Source: Nepenthes gracilis (Eukaryota; Streptophyta; Magnoliopsida; Caryophyllales; Nepenthaceae). From it: DNA of 64,000 nucleotides. The stretch covers positions 14,298,037-14,362,036 of the forward strand of contig BSYO01000004.1 of assembly GCA_033239525.1 (NCBI GenBank), read 5' to 3'. Under the pieces are notes generated by a model. It was not told where the DNA came from. It searched no databases and worked only from the letters and a program-made list of their open reading frames with translations. Position 1 is the stretch's first letter, and each line of letters opens with the position of its first letter. The translations under genes were made by a program, and so were the position numbers. Positions 1-12,354 of the stretch are shown here, piece by piece.

Positions 1-1440
1 CAGATTCAACAAGAGGTAGTTGGTGAAGTCAAGGAGAAATAGGTGAATGATTTGATCCTCGTGGATATTGTTAATGATTTGAGTAAGGAGTCTCGGGCTG
101 ATTTTAACATCCGGGCTGATGGTGTATTGAGATTTAGAGATCGATTATGTGTACCGGATGATAAAGGATTGAAGGAGAAAATCTTAAAGGAGGCTCACCG
201 GTCTCGGTATACAATCCACCTGGGAACGAATAAAATGTATCAGGATCTGAAAAAGACTTTTTGGTGGAGAAACATAAAGAGGGATATCATGGGGCATGTG
301 GAGAAATGCCTAGTGTGTCAGCAACTGAAGGCCGAGAGGAAGAAACCTTCTAGACTGTTACGGCCAATGCCCATCCCGAGCTGGAAATGGGAGGACATTA
401 CTATAGATTTTGTATCAGGGTCGCCGAGGACTCCTAGGAATCATGACACCGTGTGGGTTATAGTTGATCGGCTGACGAAATTAGCCCACTTTTTGGCGAT
501 CAGGACGACCTACTCGCATGATAGATTGGCTCAGTTGTACGTGAATGAGATCGTGAGGCTTCATGGAGTTCCTGCTCCATAGTATCTGATAGAGATCCAC
601 GTTTTGTCTCGAGGTTCTGGGAGAGCTTGCATAAGGAGTTGGGGACAGAATTGACATTCAGTACAGCGTATCACCCCCAGACCGATGGCCAATCTTAACA
701 TACCATTCAAATTCTTGAGGACATGTTGAGGGCTTCTGTTTTGGAGATGGGAGGAACTTGGGATACTCATCTGGCACTAGCTGAATTTGCTTATAATAAC
801 AGTTATCAAGCTAGTATCGGCATGGCACCGTTTGAGGCATTGTATGGGAGGAAGTGTAGGTCACATATTTATTGGGAGGAAACTGGAGACAAAAGAATTT
901 TGGGCCCTGAGATTGTGAAAGAAACAACGGAGAAGATTAAGGTGATTCACGATAATTTGAGGGTTGCTCAGAGCCGACAGAAGAGTTATGCGAACAAGCG
1001 GAGGATAGAGCTGAGTTTTGAGATAGGAGATCTTGTGTTTCTAAAGGTCTCGCCGTCAAAGGGCAACTTTCGGTTTGGAGTAAAGGGAAAGTTGAAACCG
1101 CGGTTCATTGGCCCTTTTGAGATTCTGGAAATGGTCGGGGAGGTAACCTCAGGTTGGCGTTACCACCGACTCTTGTAGGCGTACATGATGTATTTCATGT
1201 CTCGATGCTTCAAAAGTACATCCATGATCCAGCGCATGTGATTGACTACGGGACTTGGTCCTCGACAAGGACTTGTTCTACATTGAAGAGCCGCTGCAAA
1301 TCCTAGACCGAAAGGATCAAAAGTTGCGAACGAAATCCATCCCCTTGGTGAAAGTGCTTTGGAGGAATCATTCACCTGAGGAGGCCACTTGGGAGCGCAA
1401 AGAGGAGAACCGTGACAAGTATCCTCACTTGTTCCCTTAA
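1..1440 (+). pseudogene. Element A1 pol 3' part: integrase and chromodomain-like tail (broken)
   Basis: This is the last part of a Ty3/gypsy polyprotein of Tekay/Del type; the window opens inside it. The integrase would join element cDNA to chromosomal DNA. Bases 43-582 read as integrase: an HHCC zinc site (EAHRSRYTIH followed by CLVC), then the core with ITIDF and VIVDRLTKLAHF. A frameshift near 580 moves the frame; the second catalytic Asp region (SDRDPRF) and the [10 protein letters not shown] segment follow, with a stop near 697. The frame of 723-1178 carries the AEFAYNNSYQASIGMAPFEALYGR block and the GDLVFLKVSP segment, and further shifts occur near 1150 and 1255. The tail (about 1275-1440) ends ILDRKDQKLRTK, IPLVKVLWRNH and KYPHLFP, as in the C-terminal chromodomain-like region of Tekay elements. 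At least three frame breaks make it non-functional. Confidence 0.92.
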
Positions 1441-1492
1441 GGTATGTACTTTACTAAATTTCGAGGACGAAATTTCATTAAGTAGGGAGAAT
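1441..1492 (+). other. Element A1 3' end with polypurine tract
   Basis: Between the pol stop and the LTR lies TTCGAGGACGAAATTT and then a purine-rich run, AAGTAGGGAGAAT (about 1480-1492), directly before the LTR. The same arrangement, GGGGGAGAAT before TGTGA, is seen on the minus strand at the matching ends of elements B and C. It is the plus-strand primer tract. Confidence 0.8.
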
Positions 1493-1899
1493 TATGAAAT
1501 CCAAAAATTAATAGGGCCTCCTCCCACGAAATTCTAGTCCAGCCTTAAGCACTCCGGCCTTGGTCACTCCGGCCCTGTAATCAAGGCCGGCTGTGAATCA
1601 AAATTTTGCCCTTCTTGATGAAAAATGGACCGGCCTTCTCTAAAATCGGCCCGTTTAGTGAAACACACAATCCGCCCAAAAAGGTTGACCGGCAGAGAGT
1701 GGGCCGCAGGCATGAAACTGGAACAGTTGGCTTGAATTAAATTAATGGTAACAAAAAAGTACACTTTATTGTCGAGTTAGAATCCAACTAGACGGCGACC
1801 TAATGAAGTAAGTAAACCAACCTAGTTACTCCACCTACCCTCTGAAATGAAGTACGAGGGTAAGTAACTTACCCCACTTACTCCACCAAATCCCTCCTC

Positions 1900-1907
1900 T
1901 ATATAAA
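1900..1907 (+). promoter_or_regulatory. LTR promoter TATA box (A, first LTR)
   Basis: TATATAAA lies about 400 bp into the LTR. Transcription would be expected to start about 30 bp downstream, near GATACACAGC. The element is unchanged in the second LTR copy at 6065-6072. Confidence 0.65.
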
Positions 1908-2319
1908 CCTTGTGCTGGTTGATACACAGCTAAGCGAAAGGAAGGGAGTAAAGAGGAGAAAGCTTCAAGATGGTAAAATCTAGGCGATCAACTCTCAGGC
2001 AAGTTACTTCGGACGCTGTTTTTAAGTTCAGTTTTTAGTTCATTTGCAAATATACTGCACTCTGTTTTGCGGCAAGTATTCGGACGTTAACATGTTTTTA
2101 GTTTTCGTTTGAATCTGTCCTAAAGTTCATGACGCCTGTTTTCCAACTTTCTGAACTTACAAGAAATCCGGACCAAATGTTACAACCGGCATTTGGCATG
2201 TAATATAAAACTAGCATTTGACATATGAAACGAAATCGGCATTTGGCATGAAAAATGAAACAGGCATTTGGCATGAAAACGGCATTTGCTTGAAATTGAA
2301 CACGGCCTTCTATATGAAC

Positions 2320-3895
2320 TCCGTCCCTTGAGGAAAATGAACTCCGATTTTGTACTGAAAATGAACTCCGGCTTTGTACTGAAAAATGAACTCCGGCCTC
2401 AGTCTAAAATAAACCACAGCTTTATATCGAAAATGAACTCCGGCTTCTGAGAAAAAGAACTCCGTCCTTTTGTTGGAAAAAGAACTCCGGCCTTAAAATG
2501 AACTCCGGCCTTAATGTGAAATGAACTCCGGCTTTTAATGAACTCCGTCCTTAAAATGAACTCTCGCCTTAATGTGAAATGAACTCCGACTTTTAAAGAA
2601 CTCCGTCCTTAAAATGAACTCCAACCTTAATGTGAAATGAACTCCGGCTTTTAATGAACTCCGTCCTTAAAATGAACTCCGGCCTTAATGTGAAATGAAC
2701 TCCGGCTTTTAATGAACTCCATCCTTAAAATGAACTCCGGCCTTAATGTGAAATGAACTCTGGCTTTTAATGAACTCCGTCCTTAAAATGAACTCCGGCC
2801 TTATTGTGAAATGAACCCCGGCTTTTAATGAACTCCGTCCTTAAAATGAACTCCGGCCTTAATGTGAAATGAACTTCGACTTTTAAAGAACTCCGTCCTT
2901 AAAATGAACTCCGACCTTAATGTGAAATGAACTCCGGCTTTTAATGAACTCCGTCCTTAAAATGAACTCCGGCCTTAATGTGAAATGAACCCCGGCTTTT
3001 AATGAACTCCGTCCTTAAAATGAACTCCGGCCTTAATGTGAAATGAACTCCGGCTTTTAATGAACTCCGTCCCTTGAGGAAAATGAACTTTGACTTTTAA
3101 ATGTACTCTGACTTTCAGTAAAAAGCACTACGTCCCGTTAGTAAAAAGAACTCCGGCTCTTTTAAAAAGAACTCCAGCCTTAAACGGAAATGAACTCCGG
3201 CTTTTGAACTCCGTCCTTTTTGTTGGAAAAAGAACTCTGGCTTTAAAATGAACTCCGGCCTTAATGTAAAGGGAACTCCGGCCTCAATATAAAATGAACT
3301 CCGGCTTGTATTGAAAATGAACTCCGGCTTGAGAAAATAAGCTCCGTCCTTTGAGTAAAAAGCACTCTGTCCTGTTAATGAAAAGCACTCCATCCTTTGT
3401 GTAAAAAGAACTCTGTCCTGTTAAAGAAAAGCACTCCGTCCTTTGTGTAAAAAGAACTCCGTCCTGTTAATGAAAAGCCCTCCGTCCTTTGTGTAAAAAG
3501 AACTCCGTCCCGTTCGTGAAAGGCACTCCGTCCAGTGGTGAAAAGACTTTCGTCCCTTGAGGAAAATGAAACTCCGGCTTTAAAAAGTACTCCAAGTGAA
3601 AAGCACTCCGTCTGAAAAGCACCCGTCTGAAAAGCACTCCGCCCAAAAAGGCACTCCGTCCAAAAAGCACTCCGTCTAAAAAGAGCTCCGTCCTTTTTAA
3701 GAGAAGTACTCCGTCCAAAAGAGCTCCGTCCTTTCTTAAAAATACTCCAACCAAAAAGAGCTCCGCCCTTTTGAAACCAAGATCTTCGGCTTTTGTCAAA
3801 ACGACCTCCGGCTTTGAGCACTCCGGAACTCCTGCTTTTGCACTGAGAATGAATTCCGCTCCAAACAGAAAATGAACTCCAAATGGCTTTTAAGA
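2320..3895 (+). repeat. ACTCCG minisatellite in A LTR, with higher-order structure
   Basis: A basic unit of about 19-20 bp built on ATGAACTCCGGC is repeated through this stretch. Between about 2510 and 3070 three units form a 58-bp higher-order repeat (ending alternately in GGCCTTAAT, GGCTTTTA and GTCCTTAAA). From about 3340 to 3530 it changes to a roughly 46-bp repeat built on AAAAGCACTCCGTCC and AAAAAGAACTCCGTCC. The region 3600-3840 is a shorter AAAAGCACTCCGTC type. It lies wholly inside the LTR and recurs in the other A LTR (15069-16460). Confidence 0.92.
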
Positions 3896-4191
3896 AGGAA
3901 GTATTTCTGCTTATGTTATTTTGGAACCCGAGACTGACTACAGTCTTGGTAAGTTCTTAGGTGAGGCCTTAGAACTTACGGTGGTAATCGAGAATAACTC
4001 TGTCCATGGAGTGATTTGTGGTCCGCCCTGCCCTCGGGGCATTACGAACAGGAGGAATTTCTATTACTGGCCTACCTTCGGGAGGCACCCTGTTCTGGTC
4101 CCTCAAGATGGGATACTTCTGTTACTGGCCTACCTTCAGGTGGTACACTGTTCTGATCCCTCGAGATGGGATACTTCTGTTTCTGGCCTTG

Positions 4192-4214
4192 GATTGTGTG
4201 GAGTGAACACAATC
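4192..4214 (+). promoter_or_regulatory. GATTGTGT/ACACAATC inverted repeat in A LTR
   Basis: A perfect 8-bp inverted repeat with a 7-base spacer. It is conserved in the second A LTR (16744-16766) and in related form, in triplicate, in the solo LTR F (30770-30864). It could act as an RNA hairpin or a protein-binding site; the function is unknown. Confidence 0.6.
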
Positions 4215-5099
4215 TATCCTCAATCACTCGCCCCCTCTGCTAGTAGGGTACGCTAGCAAGATCATCTTTGATACGCTATGTTAACGCTTTCCGATTCGAT
4301 TTTCGATTTCCGTTATTGGCTATTGTATCGATTGCATTTGCGGTTACCGTATCGATTCTGATTTCTCATCCGACTTACGACTCGGGATTTTACATTTGAG
4401 TCTCGATTTTCGATCTTAAGGGATGATTTACATTTTCCGATTTCGATTTTCAATTTATGAAGCACATTCTTCGTCAAGTATGATTTTTACGCTCAATTGC
4501 TTTCTGTCTAAACCCTTCTATTCTGCATCGTTACATGACTGTTCTACATCATGGTTTTACTGCTCATGTGCATGTACCTTGTTGAGCCTCGGCTCTCTAT
4601 TTTAGTTTTTTTCCCCCCTCTAGATGAGACAGTAGAGCTATTACCTGATGAAAAGGAGTGAACTAAGAGAAGCTTTTGAAGGTTTTTGAGGACTTAGAGC
4701 ATTGTGGAGCCGCTTTTTGAAGAGCTTGTGGATGCAAACACCTAGCTAGAAATGTGATTTTTACATACTGATTTCATGTCTATTGATGTTGTAGAACATG
4801 TAGACTTTTGTATGAAAAGCTTATGATATATATGTCGGTAAAAGAAAAAGTTATGCTTCTGCAGGTTCTTAGTTTACTTCTGCTATATATATATATACTC
4901 TGGATTTACTGTGCAGGTCCTAGATGGCATCTCGTTATTATACTGTTAGAGTAGTAAATGTTTTTTTTATGGATTTGTGTCATGGATGGCAATTGTGATC
5001 CTGTGAATGTTTATTGTAGGAATTGTTAATGACGGATAATTGTGTTTCTGTTTGACGAAAGCTTTTGAGAACAAAAAAAAAAATCCGTTCCGTCACAAT

Positions 5100-5110
5100 T
5101 GGTATCAGAG
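5100..5110 (+). other. Primer-binding site of element A2 (initiator Met tRNA type)
   Basis: TGGTATCAGAG follows the LTR end CGTCACA after two bases. It is the standard plant LTR-retrotransposon primer site complementary to the 3' end of initiator methionine tRNA. It fixes the LTR boundary at 5097 and shows that this LTR acts as the 5' LTR of A2. Confidence 0.92.
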
Positions 5111-5318
5111 AATTGAGATGTCTTAGGAATTGATCGATCGAAAGGCGGAAGCATAGGTTTGAATCTCAGAATAGAATTCCTGTAGGAATAAGTAGAGGAA
5201 GCTAGGACAGTTAAGACCCTTAAGAGATTGGTTCTTAGGCTTGATTAGAAATTCCTTAGATATTTCTTGTTCCGTTGAATCTTTGTCCTTATATTCATGT
5301 ATTTGCCTTGATTATAGG

Positions 5319-5768
5319 ATGGCAAGTAGAAGAGGTGGGAGGAATGGCCGCGGTGGCGTTGGCACGCCGTATGACAGGGAGACGGCCTATATCAATCTAC
5401 TGGAGAGGTTGACCAATGTAGTAGAGTCTGTTGAGCAAAAGTACATGGCTCCAAATCCTGCCCCCGAGCCAGCTCCGGCACCTCCTGGTCCTACAACTTA
5501 TGATAGATTCACAGCTGAGCGAGCACCGGGCTTCCTAGGAAAGCCTAATCCGGCTGAGGTAGACGTATGGATGAAAAGAATGAAGAAGATATTTGATATG
5601 CTTGGCTGTACTGACCGAGAAAAGGTCAGATTTGCTGCATATAAATTGGAGGGTGAAGCGGATAGTTGGTGGGGCATACAGAAACGGGCGATGGGAGTGC
5701 CTAATGAAGCTATCACCTGGGAGATGTTTGAGGAGGCATTTCTAGAGAAGTTCATGACCTTTTCCAAA
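5319..5768 (+). pseudogene. Element A2 gag, 5' fragment
   Basis: The frame opens with MASRRGGRNGRGG and continues through a Pro/Ala-rich segment (PAPEPAPAPPGP), TYDRFTAERAPGFLGKPNPA, and the capsid block EADSWWGIQKRA to FEEAFLEKF. These are the N-terminal blocks of Ty3/gypsy gag, which packages element RNA. The start at 5319 is preferred because element C gag also starts at the same sequence context (MAIRRSERN). The frame joins LTR sequence at about 5765, where capsid should continue, so the rest of gag, all of pol and the first roughly 105 bp of the 3' LTR are missing. The frame then runs about five codons into LTR sequence to a stop at 5783. Confidence 0.88.
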
Positions 5769-6579
5769 TTTTGCCCTTCTTGATGAAAAATGGACCGGCC
5801 TTCTCCAAAATCGGCCCGTTTAGTGAAACACACAATCCGCCCAAAAAGGTTGACCGGCAGAGAGTGGGCCGCAGGCATGAAACTGGAACAGTTGGCTTGA
5901 ATTAAATTAATGGTAACAAAAACGTACACTTTATTGTCGAGTTAGAATCCAACTAGACGGCGACCTAATGAAGTAAGTAAACCAACCTAGTTACTCCACC
6001 TACCCTCTAAAATGAAGTACGAGGGTAAGTAACTTACCCCACTTACTCCACCAAATCCCTCCTCTATATAAACCTTGTGCTGGTTGATACACAGCTAAGC
6101 GAAAGGAAGGGAGTAAAGAGGAGAAAGCTTCAAGACGGTAAAATCTAGGCGATCAACTCTCAGGCAAGTTACTTCGGACGCTGTTTTTAAGTTCAGTTTT
6201 TAGTTCATTTGCAAATATACTGCACTCTGTTTTGCGGCAAGTATTCGGACGTTAACATGTTTTTAGTTTTCGTTTGAATCTGTCCTAAAGTTCATGACGC
6301 CTGTTTTCCTACTTTCTGAAGTTACAAGAAATCCGGACCAAATGTTACAACCGGCATTTGGCATGTAATATAAAACTAGCATTTGACATATGAAACGAAA
6401 TCGGCATTTGGCATGAAAAATGAAACAGGCATTTGGCATGAAAACGGCATTTGCTTGAAATTGAACACGGCCTTCTATATGAACTCCGTCCCTTGAGGAA
6501 AATGAACTCCGGTTTTGTACTGAAAATGAACTCCGGCTTTGTACTGAAAAATGAACTCCGGCCTCAGTCTAAAATAAAC
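5769..6579 (+). mobile_element. A2 3' LTR, left part (5'-truncated, split by B)
   Basis: From AAATTTTGCCCTTC onward this repeats the first A LTR from about 1602 to 2414, including the TATA box (6065-6072). The first roughly 105 bp of the LTR are absent. The LTR is cut at 6579 by element B and resumes at 15064. Confidence 0.92.
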
Positions 6580-9302
6580 TGTGACGGAACGGATTATTCT
6601 CCATTGAATAACCTCCGTCAATGCCTAAACACACCCTAGAGCCCATAATTAACCTATGGACTCTACCAGAAAATCAGCGATTTTCTCTCGCAGGCGACGA
6701 AAAAACCAAAATACAACTCCGCTTAAAATATCCTGCAACAAGCACACATCTAAACAAAAGGCTTAACTCAAAGCCTACAACACGCCACACAAGGATCACA
6801 ATTTGCCATATCATCCATGGCTCCAACACGAGACACAACCTACAAAAGATGGATCTAGAGAGATGCCATCTAATTAAGCAAAACTCCAAACATAAATATA
6901 CAAACGCGGAAGCATAACTAAATCATCATACATCTGCGGAAGCATAATAAAACCATAAAACAACAATAATTAGCCACGCTCATCCCCGAGTGGCTGTCCA
7001 CAGTCCGATCCGACTCTATGTCCAGATCTTCTGATCACGCGTCGTCCAGCCAGTCATATCAAGCAAGTCTCTCTCCTTGCTCTATCTACCTGCGCCAGCT
7101 AAGTGTTCTCATCTGAAAAGAGACAACAATAGCAAGAGTGAGCCAACAGCTCAGCAAATGTAATCATACACACCCCTCCAAAACACGTACAAGAACTGAG
7201 ACGAGAGGGGATACACACACTCTCCACAATCAAGGGACAAGACAGGGAATAGGAGCAACTGGAATCACTCGATTCCTACAGTTCTCACGGTTTCATCTTG
7301 AATTACTGGTTTCATTCGGTTCATCATTTGGATTCACAAGATTCTCATTACAGTTCACGGTTCTGTTTCGAATCACTTGATTCACGGGTTCATCGATTGG
7401 ACATTATTCATTTTCATTATTATATCATCTTTGTGGACCCCGGCTAGTAGATCGTACTAACCAACGATGCGAGAGAAGCAGGCGGGGAATGTGTTCGCTA
7501 CACATTCTAAAGCCACGGCTACTACTTTCGGTCGGTAGCACACGACCCTCGGTTGCATCCATGCAACAATCATCCTTGACAACTACATCTCAATATGTAG
7601 TGTCGACACACCCCACACCCCGGGGTCGGGGGCAATCCTCGTCCTTCCACGGTAGTTTCCTAAAGCGTACCCTGAGACATCACCCGCACACGAGCGGCGG
7701 AATACGTGGCCAAGTATCCTCGGGTTCCCACCACGATGGACATGGTACACTAAAGAACACTACCCATATGACTCAGGGTCCTAGTTTCAGGGTTAGGTTC
7801 GACACTTGGAGAGGGAAATCCACATTTGCCACACAATCATATCTCGGGAAACCTCATTCCCATCACAAGATCTCCAACCGGGAGATCATCTCATCAAACA
7901 CATCTCCAACCGGGAGATTATATCATCACAAGCACAATGTGGACTCCCTTCCGATCACATCACGGTTCACAATCACCAAAGGGACTCAATTCCTTTAATC
8001 ACAATATGCGGGACTTCATTCCCTTATTCACAACAATCAACCCAAGTTCACAAGAGAAACCAGATCTCATACCTCAGATGATCACATGTCATTTTGGAAC
8101 CTCCGGGACTCATTCCCTTGCCTCCAGCACACGGATTCATATTCGGGTTCTTACTTTTACGTTTAATCATTTAAACGTTACATTTCTCATTCCATTTCGG
8201 GGAACATTATCGGATTCTCTTTTGAACACCCGGACGCCGAATACGGTTCAATACTTGGAGATCGGACGTCCGGTGGATTCGTACATACAATTCGTACACG
8301 ATATTTCACGTTCGGGGTTCAATTTACTTAACACGAGAGTGGAAGTATGCAACTTCCCACTCACTTTCGGATTAATCATTACGGAAGTCTTTCAAGGCTC
8401 CCGGATGCCACGAACGGGTCAAATCTTGCGGGATTCGGCATCCGGTCGATATATATACACTTGGGGTACGGGTATTCGTATTCTAGGATCACATCATCAT
8501 TTTACGAAGGTGACAACGCGCGATCATCACCTTCCGGCTCGGGTGAACAGTAACAGCGCCCCTTTAGAGGGCCCGGAGGCCGCGAACGGGTCCAAACGTG
8601 CGAGATCGGACCCGCGGCCGACATATATACATCATTGGGACGTGGGCATTCCAATTTTGAGGTCAATTTCATGACACGGGGTCGGGAAATGGGAAACCCC
8701 CAAAATCCCGTAGGTTAGCGTTCGGTGAAACCCACCCGGGCGAATCGGACACGAATCGGACAACTAACCACATTTTCAGGGACCTCAAGGCATGGGTTTT
8801 CAATATCCTAACATTCCCGTGGGTATCGACACAAAATACCCAACGAAAATACACAAAACATCGAAAGAGAACGAGAAGTGGGTATGAGAACACTTGCCTC
8901 GACGCGTGCTTTCACCTTTATACCTGGCTTTCGGGCGGAATCGGACTCTCGGAGCTCGATCTCCTTCCTTCTCTCTCTAGTCGCGCCGCTCTCTCTCTCC
9001 TCAAAACCCTCGGGTTGCGGAAAAAATGAGGAGAGAGAAGGCTGCAGACGGATATATAATGCTCGGGCCGCTCGAGCGGCTCTCGAGCGGCCGGCGAGCG
9101 GCCAGCCAGGTTGGCCACCGCTCGAGCCACGGCTCGAGCGCCAAAGAAAGCGCCGGCCTCCTGCGAGAACCAGCGGCCCGGACCCGATTTCTTTCCCGAT
9201 TTTTCTTCCGATACCAAACCTTAATCCCTCCATAGGATTAATATAAATCATTTCATCCTAATTACCTCATTAATATCGAGTTCTTAAATTCGAAACCTCA
9301 CA
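6580..9302 (-). repeat. Element B 3' LTR
   Basis: This is the LTR at the polypurine end. It matches 12355-15063 along its length, with short indels and two strongly different patches (about 6668-6720 and 9090-9180). The sense strand is minus. A TATA box (about 9059-9053) lies next to a 14-bp palindrome (9067-9080). It also holds two GCGGAAGCATA motifs, which read TATGCTTCCGC on the sense strand. Confidence 0.9.
9053..9080 (-). promoter_or_regulatory. LTR B core promoter with upstream palindrome
   Basis: On the minus strand the 14-bp palindrome GCCGCTCGAGCGGC (9080-9067) lies just before ATTATATATC (TATA core about 9059-9053). Further CTCGAG copies follow upstream (9081-9145). The arrangement recurs in the other B LTR (palindrome 14827-14840, TATA about 14813-14819). 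Confidence 0.6.
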
Positions 9303-12300
9303 ATTCTCCCCCACTTAATAAAATTTCGTCCCCGAAATTTAACGAGCCTCAATTTCCCAACTCAATCCGACACTTCAATCGGATCACTGGAACCTCGAAA
9401 GAGATCGATCACTGGAACCTCAAACTTATTTAGAAATCTCTGGGCCACGGGCCCACAATGCTTACCCTGCGCACTCTGATCAATCCTCAAATCATTAAAT
9501 TACGGCACAATCAAAACAATCTCCCAAAAAGTTGACAAGACTTTCCATTCTTGCCCAGATCTCAAAATTCCGATCACTTAGTAACCTCAAGATCCCGTTG
9601 GCATATCAACGAGCCAACTGACCAAAACCGAATACGATTCTAACTTCCAGCAAGATCACGACATTCTAATACCCAGTCATTTGGACTTACTCACGATTTA
9701 ACTTCAGCAGCTTCTATGAAACTTCAAAGACAAACAAGTCCAAAAACTCGCAGCATCAATTTCCAACATTGATGCCCGACTTCGCAAGGAAGACACCGAT
9801 GTTCACTTCTCAACCTTTAGACAAATCTAACCACATGCAAGGCCATATGATCATCTTCCTATCTCCAAGACAATACTCCCGAGTTTTCAAAGAAAACCTC
9901 AATGGCCAATTTCCGGCGTACACGTGGGAGGGTGACACTAATCTCGAACTCCTCCCCACTTATCTCAAAGATATTACTTTCCACGAGAACTCATCGGACC
10001 CATTAGGGGTCAACCCAATGTCACGAACATCAATCACCCTATCGATTAGATCAAAGATGATTGCACACACCATCGATATCCTTGAAATTCCCCCGATTAT
10101 CACATGAAGCTACTTCAACATCGACCCAGACGTGGTCGAAAGATCATCTCATAATACTTCATGAAACGCCATCGATTCTACAAAACCCAAACGGTGTTTC
10201 CTGAACTTACAGTGACCGTATCCTTGACCAGGATACCGTCGGGGCTACAACTCCTATTGCTCCACAACGGTCCCATTACGACCCAGATCGATCTTAAAAT
10301 TCATCAAGTCTTCACGACGGCTCACGGACTATGCCCATCCATCCGCAAAGCCTGATCATTCACGAAATCTGGTTATCAAACCATCAATCTCCTAGGCAAT
10401 CCCATTCCAAAATTCACGAACAACCTGATCGGTCCATCTTATTTACCTCGAATGTTCTGGAGTATTTCACATGATACAAAACTGATATCTCCTCAGCTCT
10501 ACATGGAATCCTCAACAATCGGCGTCAATTTTTGACATAACCTCGAATCCTTGACCAATGGATACATCAACAAGATCTTCCTTTGATGACGTCATCGGTC
10601 CAATGATCTACAAGAAAAACGATATCAATTTCTTGATACCTCGATCAATTTAAACTCGTGCTTCAAATCCCACTGACTGATTACGGGTGTTATCTTTTAC
10701 CAATCCGACCAAATCAGCATCGCAGTTCGTCACCGAACTTACTGTTAAGATCAGATTATGACTTAACACTTTAACTATTTCAAGTTCATACCCAAAATCG
10801 CACGAGTCAATTATCAGGCACACTATTCAGATCAACCCGATAACTTACTAACCGAAACCTTTAAACGTCACAACAGGATTGACACCACACGACGATTCAA
10901 GTTAACCCAATCAATCATATTCACAAGCTCCAAGAATATCACAACCTCAACACCACTTGCATAGAACTTAGATCCTTAATCCCTGGAATCACAAAACCAT
11001 AAACATACTCAGGGTCCCCAAGAAGCACGTGCTGTGACATCACGCTTGGGAAATTTCATCTCCCAACTCGGCAATCCACAAATTTTTGCATGCACCATCA
11101 CCGCCGAACTCTGATCCTACGGTGCTGGATTTCTTCACTCCATGATCAGAGGATACAACCATCCTCAATCCAACACCCGTACTATCTATAACTTAGATCC
11201 TAGTTTCAAAATCTCTTCGGAAAAGCATTCATTCAAGATTCATCCATGAATAGCCGCTGCCACTTTCTTTTCGCCTTTCCGAATACTAGGTCATCCTTGA
11301 TATCACTGCCAAGCCTAGATCCTCCCAATTACACAATCTCAACCACAATCCCAACATGGGTTTGGAATCCTCAAGACAACATCAGGTCACAATACTAAAC
11401 CCAAGAACCTCACATCTCGCCACGACAGGTGGCACTAAAACTTGGGTTCATACCTTAGGACACCGATTTAAAACACCAAACCTTTTCACCACCTGACCAG
11501 GACTAAAGATATCCTTAAATCTTACGATTGGACTGTCCACTATTGAGACACGCTCCCAAGAGTCTCATTGACACCAACATCAATTCAAGAAGCTTCCATA
11601 ATGCATGGGACCATATTTCTTAATCCTCGAGACCCAAGATCTTTCTCACGTCAACCACCCGAGGTCGACTTCACTTCCTATTCATTCTGGGGCAACACGC
11701 CGTGTCTTCTATCAGACATGGGGTCACCACAACGATATCTTCAACCTCAAGATCCACATCTCAATCTTAAGGATCTAGACTGCCCACAAGTCTAGACACT
11801 TCATGAATTTCCAACCTAGAGCTTCATATGCCCAAACTTAACTTCACCCAATTCATCACGCTTCCTAGGTTGGTCTAGCAACCCTTCGAAGCAAGGCACC
11901 GATCCAAGCACTTCAACCAAGAACTGATCAAACTTAAACCTCAAACCGAGATTAATTACCCAAGGCCTCCAATCAACCCTGATCGGTCCAAGGTCCCAAT
12001 CGATACTAGTCAAATTCGATCACACCATTCTTTCTCTCAACTTACAGTCGGCAATCCAATACTAGTAGTCCCCATCCAGGAGCCGCTACTAATATTTTCT
12101 TGAAACCGAAGCAATTCGGATCAAGCCACTCCTAGAACACAAGCTAGGACATGTAGGCTAGCCATCCGAACTAAGTCACAACTTCTAACTTAGCGTTCTA
12201 GTCTAAGTTCTGGGACTGGGGTAACCAAAACTACCCGGACAAACTCAGTCCTCACGGGCCTTTATTCACTTAATCGATCAATCTTAATCAAACCTAAGCT

Positions 12301-12354
12301 TCCGCATACGATTCAGATCAAACCTAGGCATCTCTCTTATTCTCTGATACCAAC
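9303..12354 (-). other. Element B internal region, no coding content
   Basis: This 3.05-kb AT-rich stretch lies between the two B LTRs. The polypurine tract is at its left end and the primer-binding site at its right end. Neither strand shows a recognisable gag or pol motif, a zinc knuckle or an RT/integrase signature; the open frames are short and unlike retroelement proteins. A GCGGAAGC leader motif (12305-12298 on the minus strand) follows the primer site. Confidence 0.8.
12342..12352 (-). other. Primer-binding site of element B
   Basis: The plus strand reads CTCTGATACCA, which is TGGTATCAGAG on the minus strand, two bases from the LTR edge at 12355. It is of the initiator-Met-tRNA type and sets the element's orientation. 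Confidence 0.9.

Larger units (their letters stand above)
1493..5097 (+). mobile_element. Long LTR shared by A1 (3' LTR) and A2 (5' LTR)
   Basis: This 3.6-kb LTR follows the A1 polypurine tract and precedes the A2 primer-binding site, so one LTR serves two tandem elements. It starts TATGAAATCC (the expected first TG reads TA) and ends CCGTTCCGTCACA. In order it holds a TATA box (1900-1907), GGCATTTGGCATG repeats (about 2185-2290), a large ACTCCG minisatellite (about 2320-3890), an inverted repeat (4192-4214), a TCGATT-rich stretch (about 4270-4440), and a U5-like end with an A-run. By eye it differs at about seven sites over about 810 bp from the second LTR copy that starts at 5769, so the two diverged recently. 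Confidence 0.88.

Noticed and set aside
3375..3821. Open frame of 148 codons on the minus strand with repeated GRSAF-like units
   Set aside because: It is a by-product of the ACTCCG minisatellite, which lacks stops in that frame; it has no start context and differs between LTR copies.
5498..5929. 143-codon minus-strand frame across the gag/LTR joint
   Set aside because: It crosses an artificial junction and is antisense to gag; no protein motif.
7826..8674. Open frame of 282 codons on the + strand in element B
   Set aside because: It runs antisense through the LTR, and the matching stretch in the other LTR (13474-14224) is broken by indels, so it is not conserved.
8808..9251. Overlapping open frames on both strands near 9 kb (147 and 122 codons)
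   Set aside because: They lie in the GC-rich LTR promoter segment; low complexity and not kept in the sister LTR.
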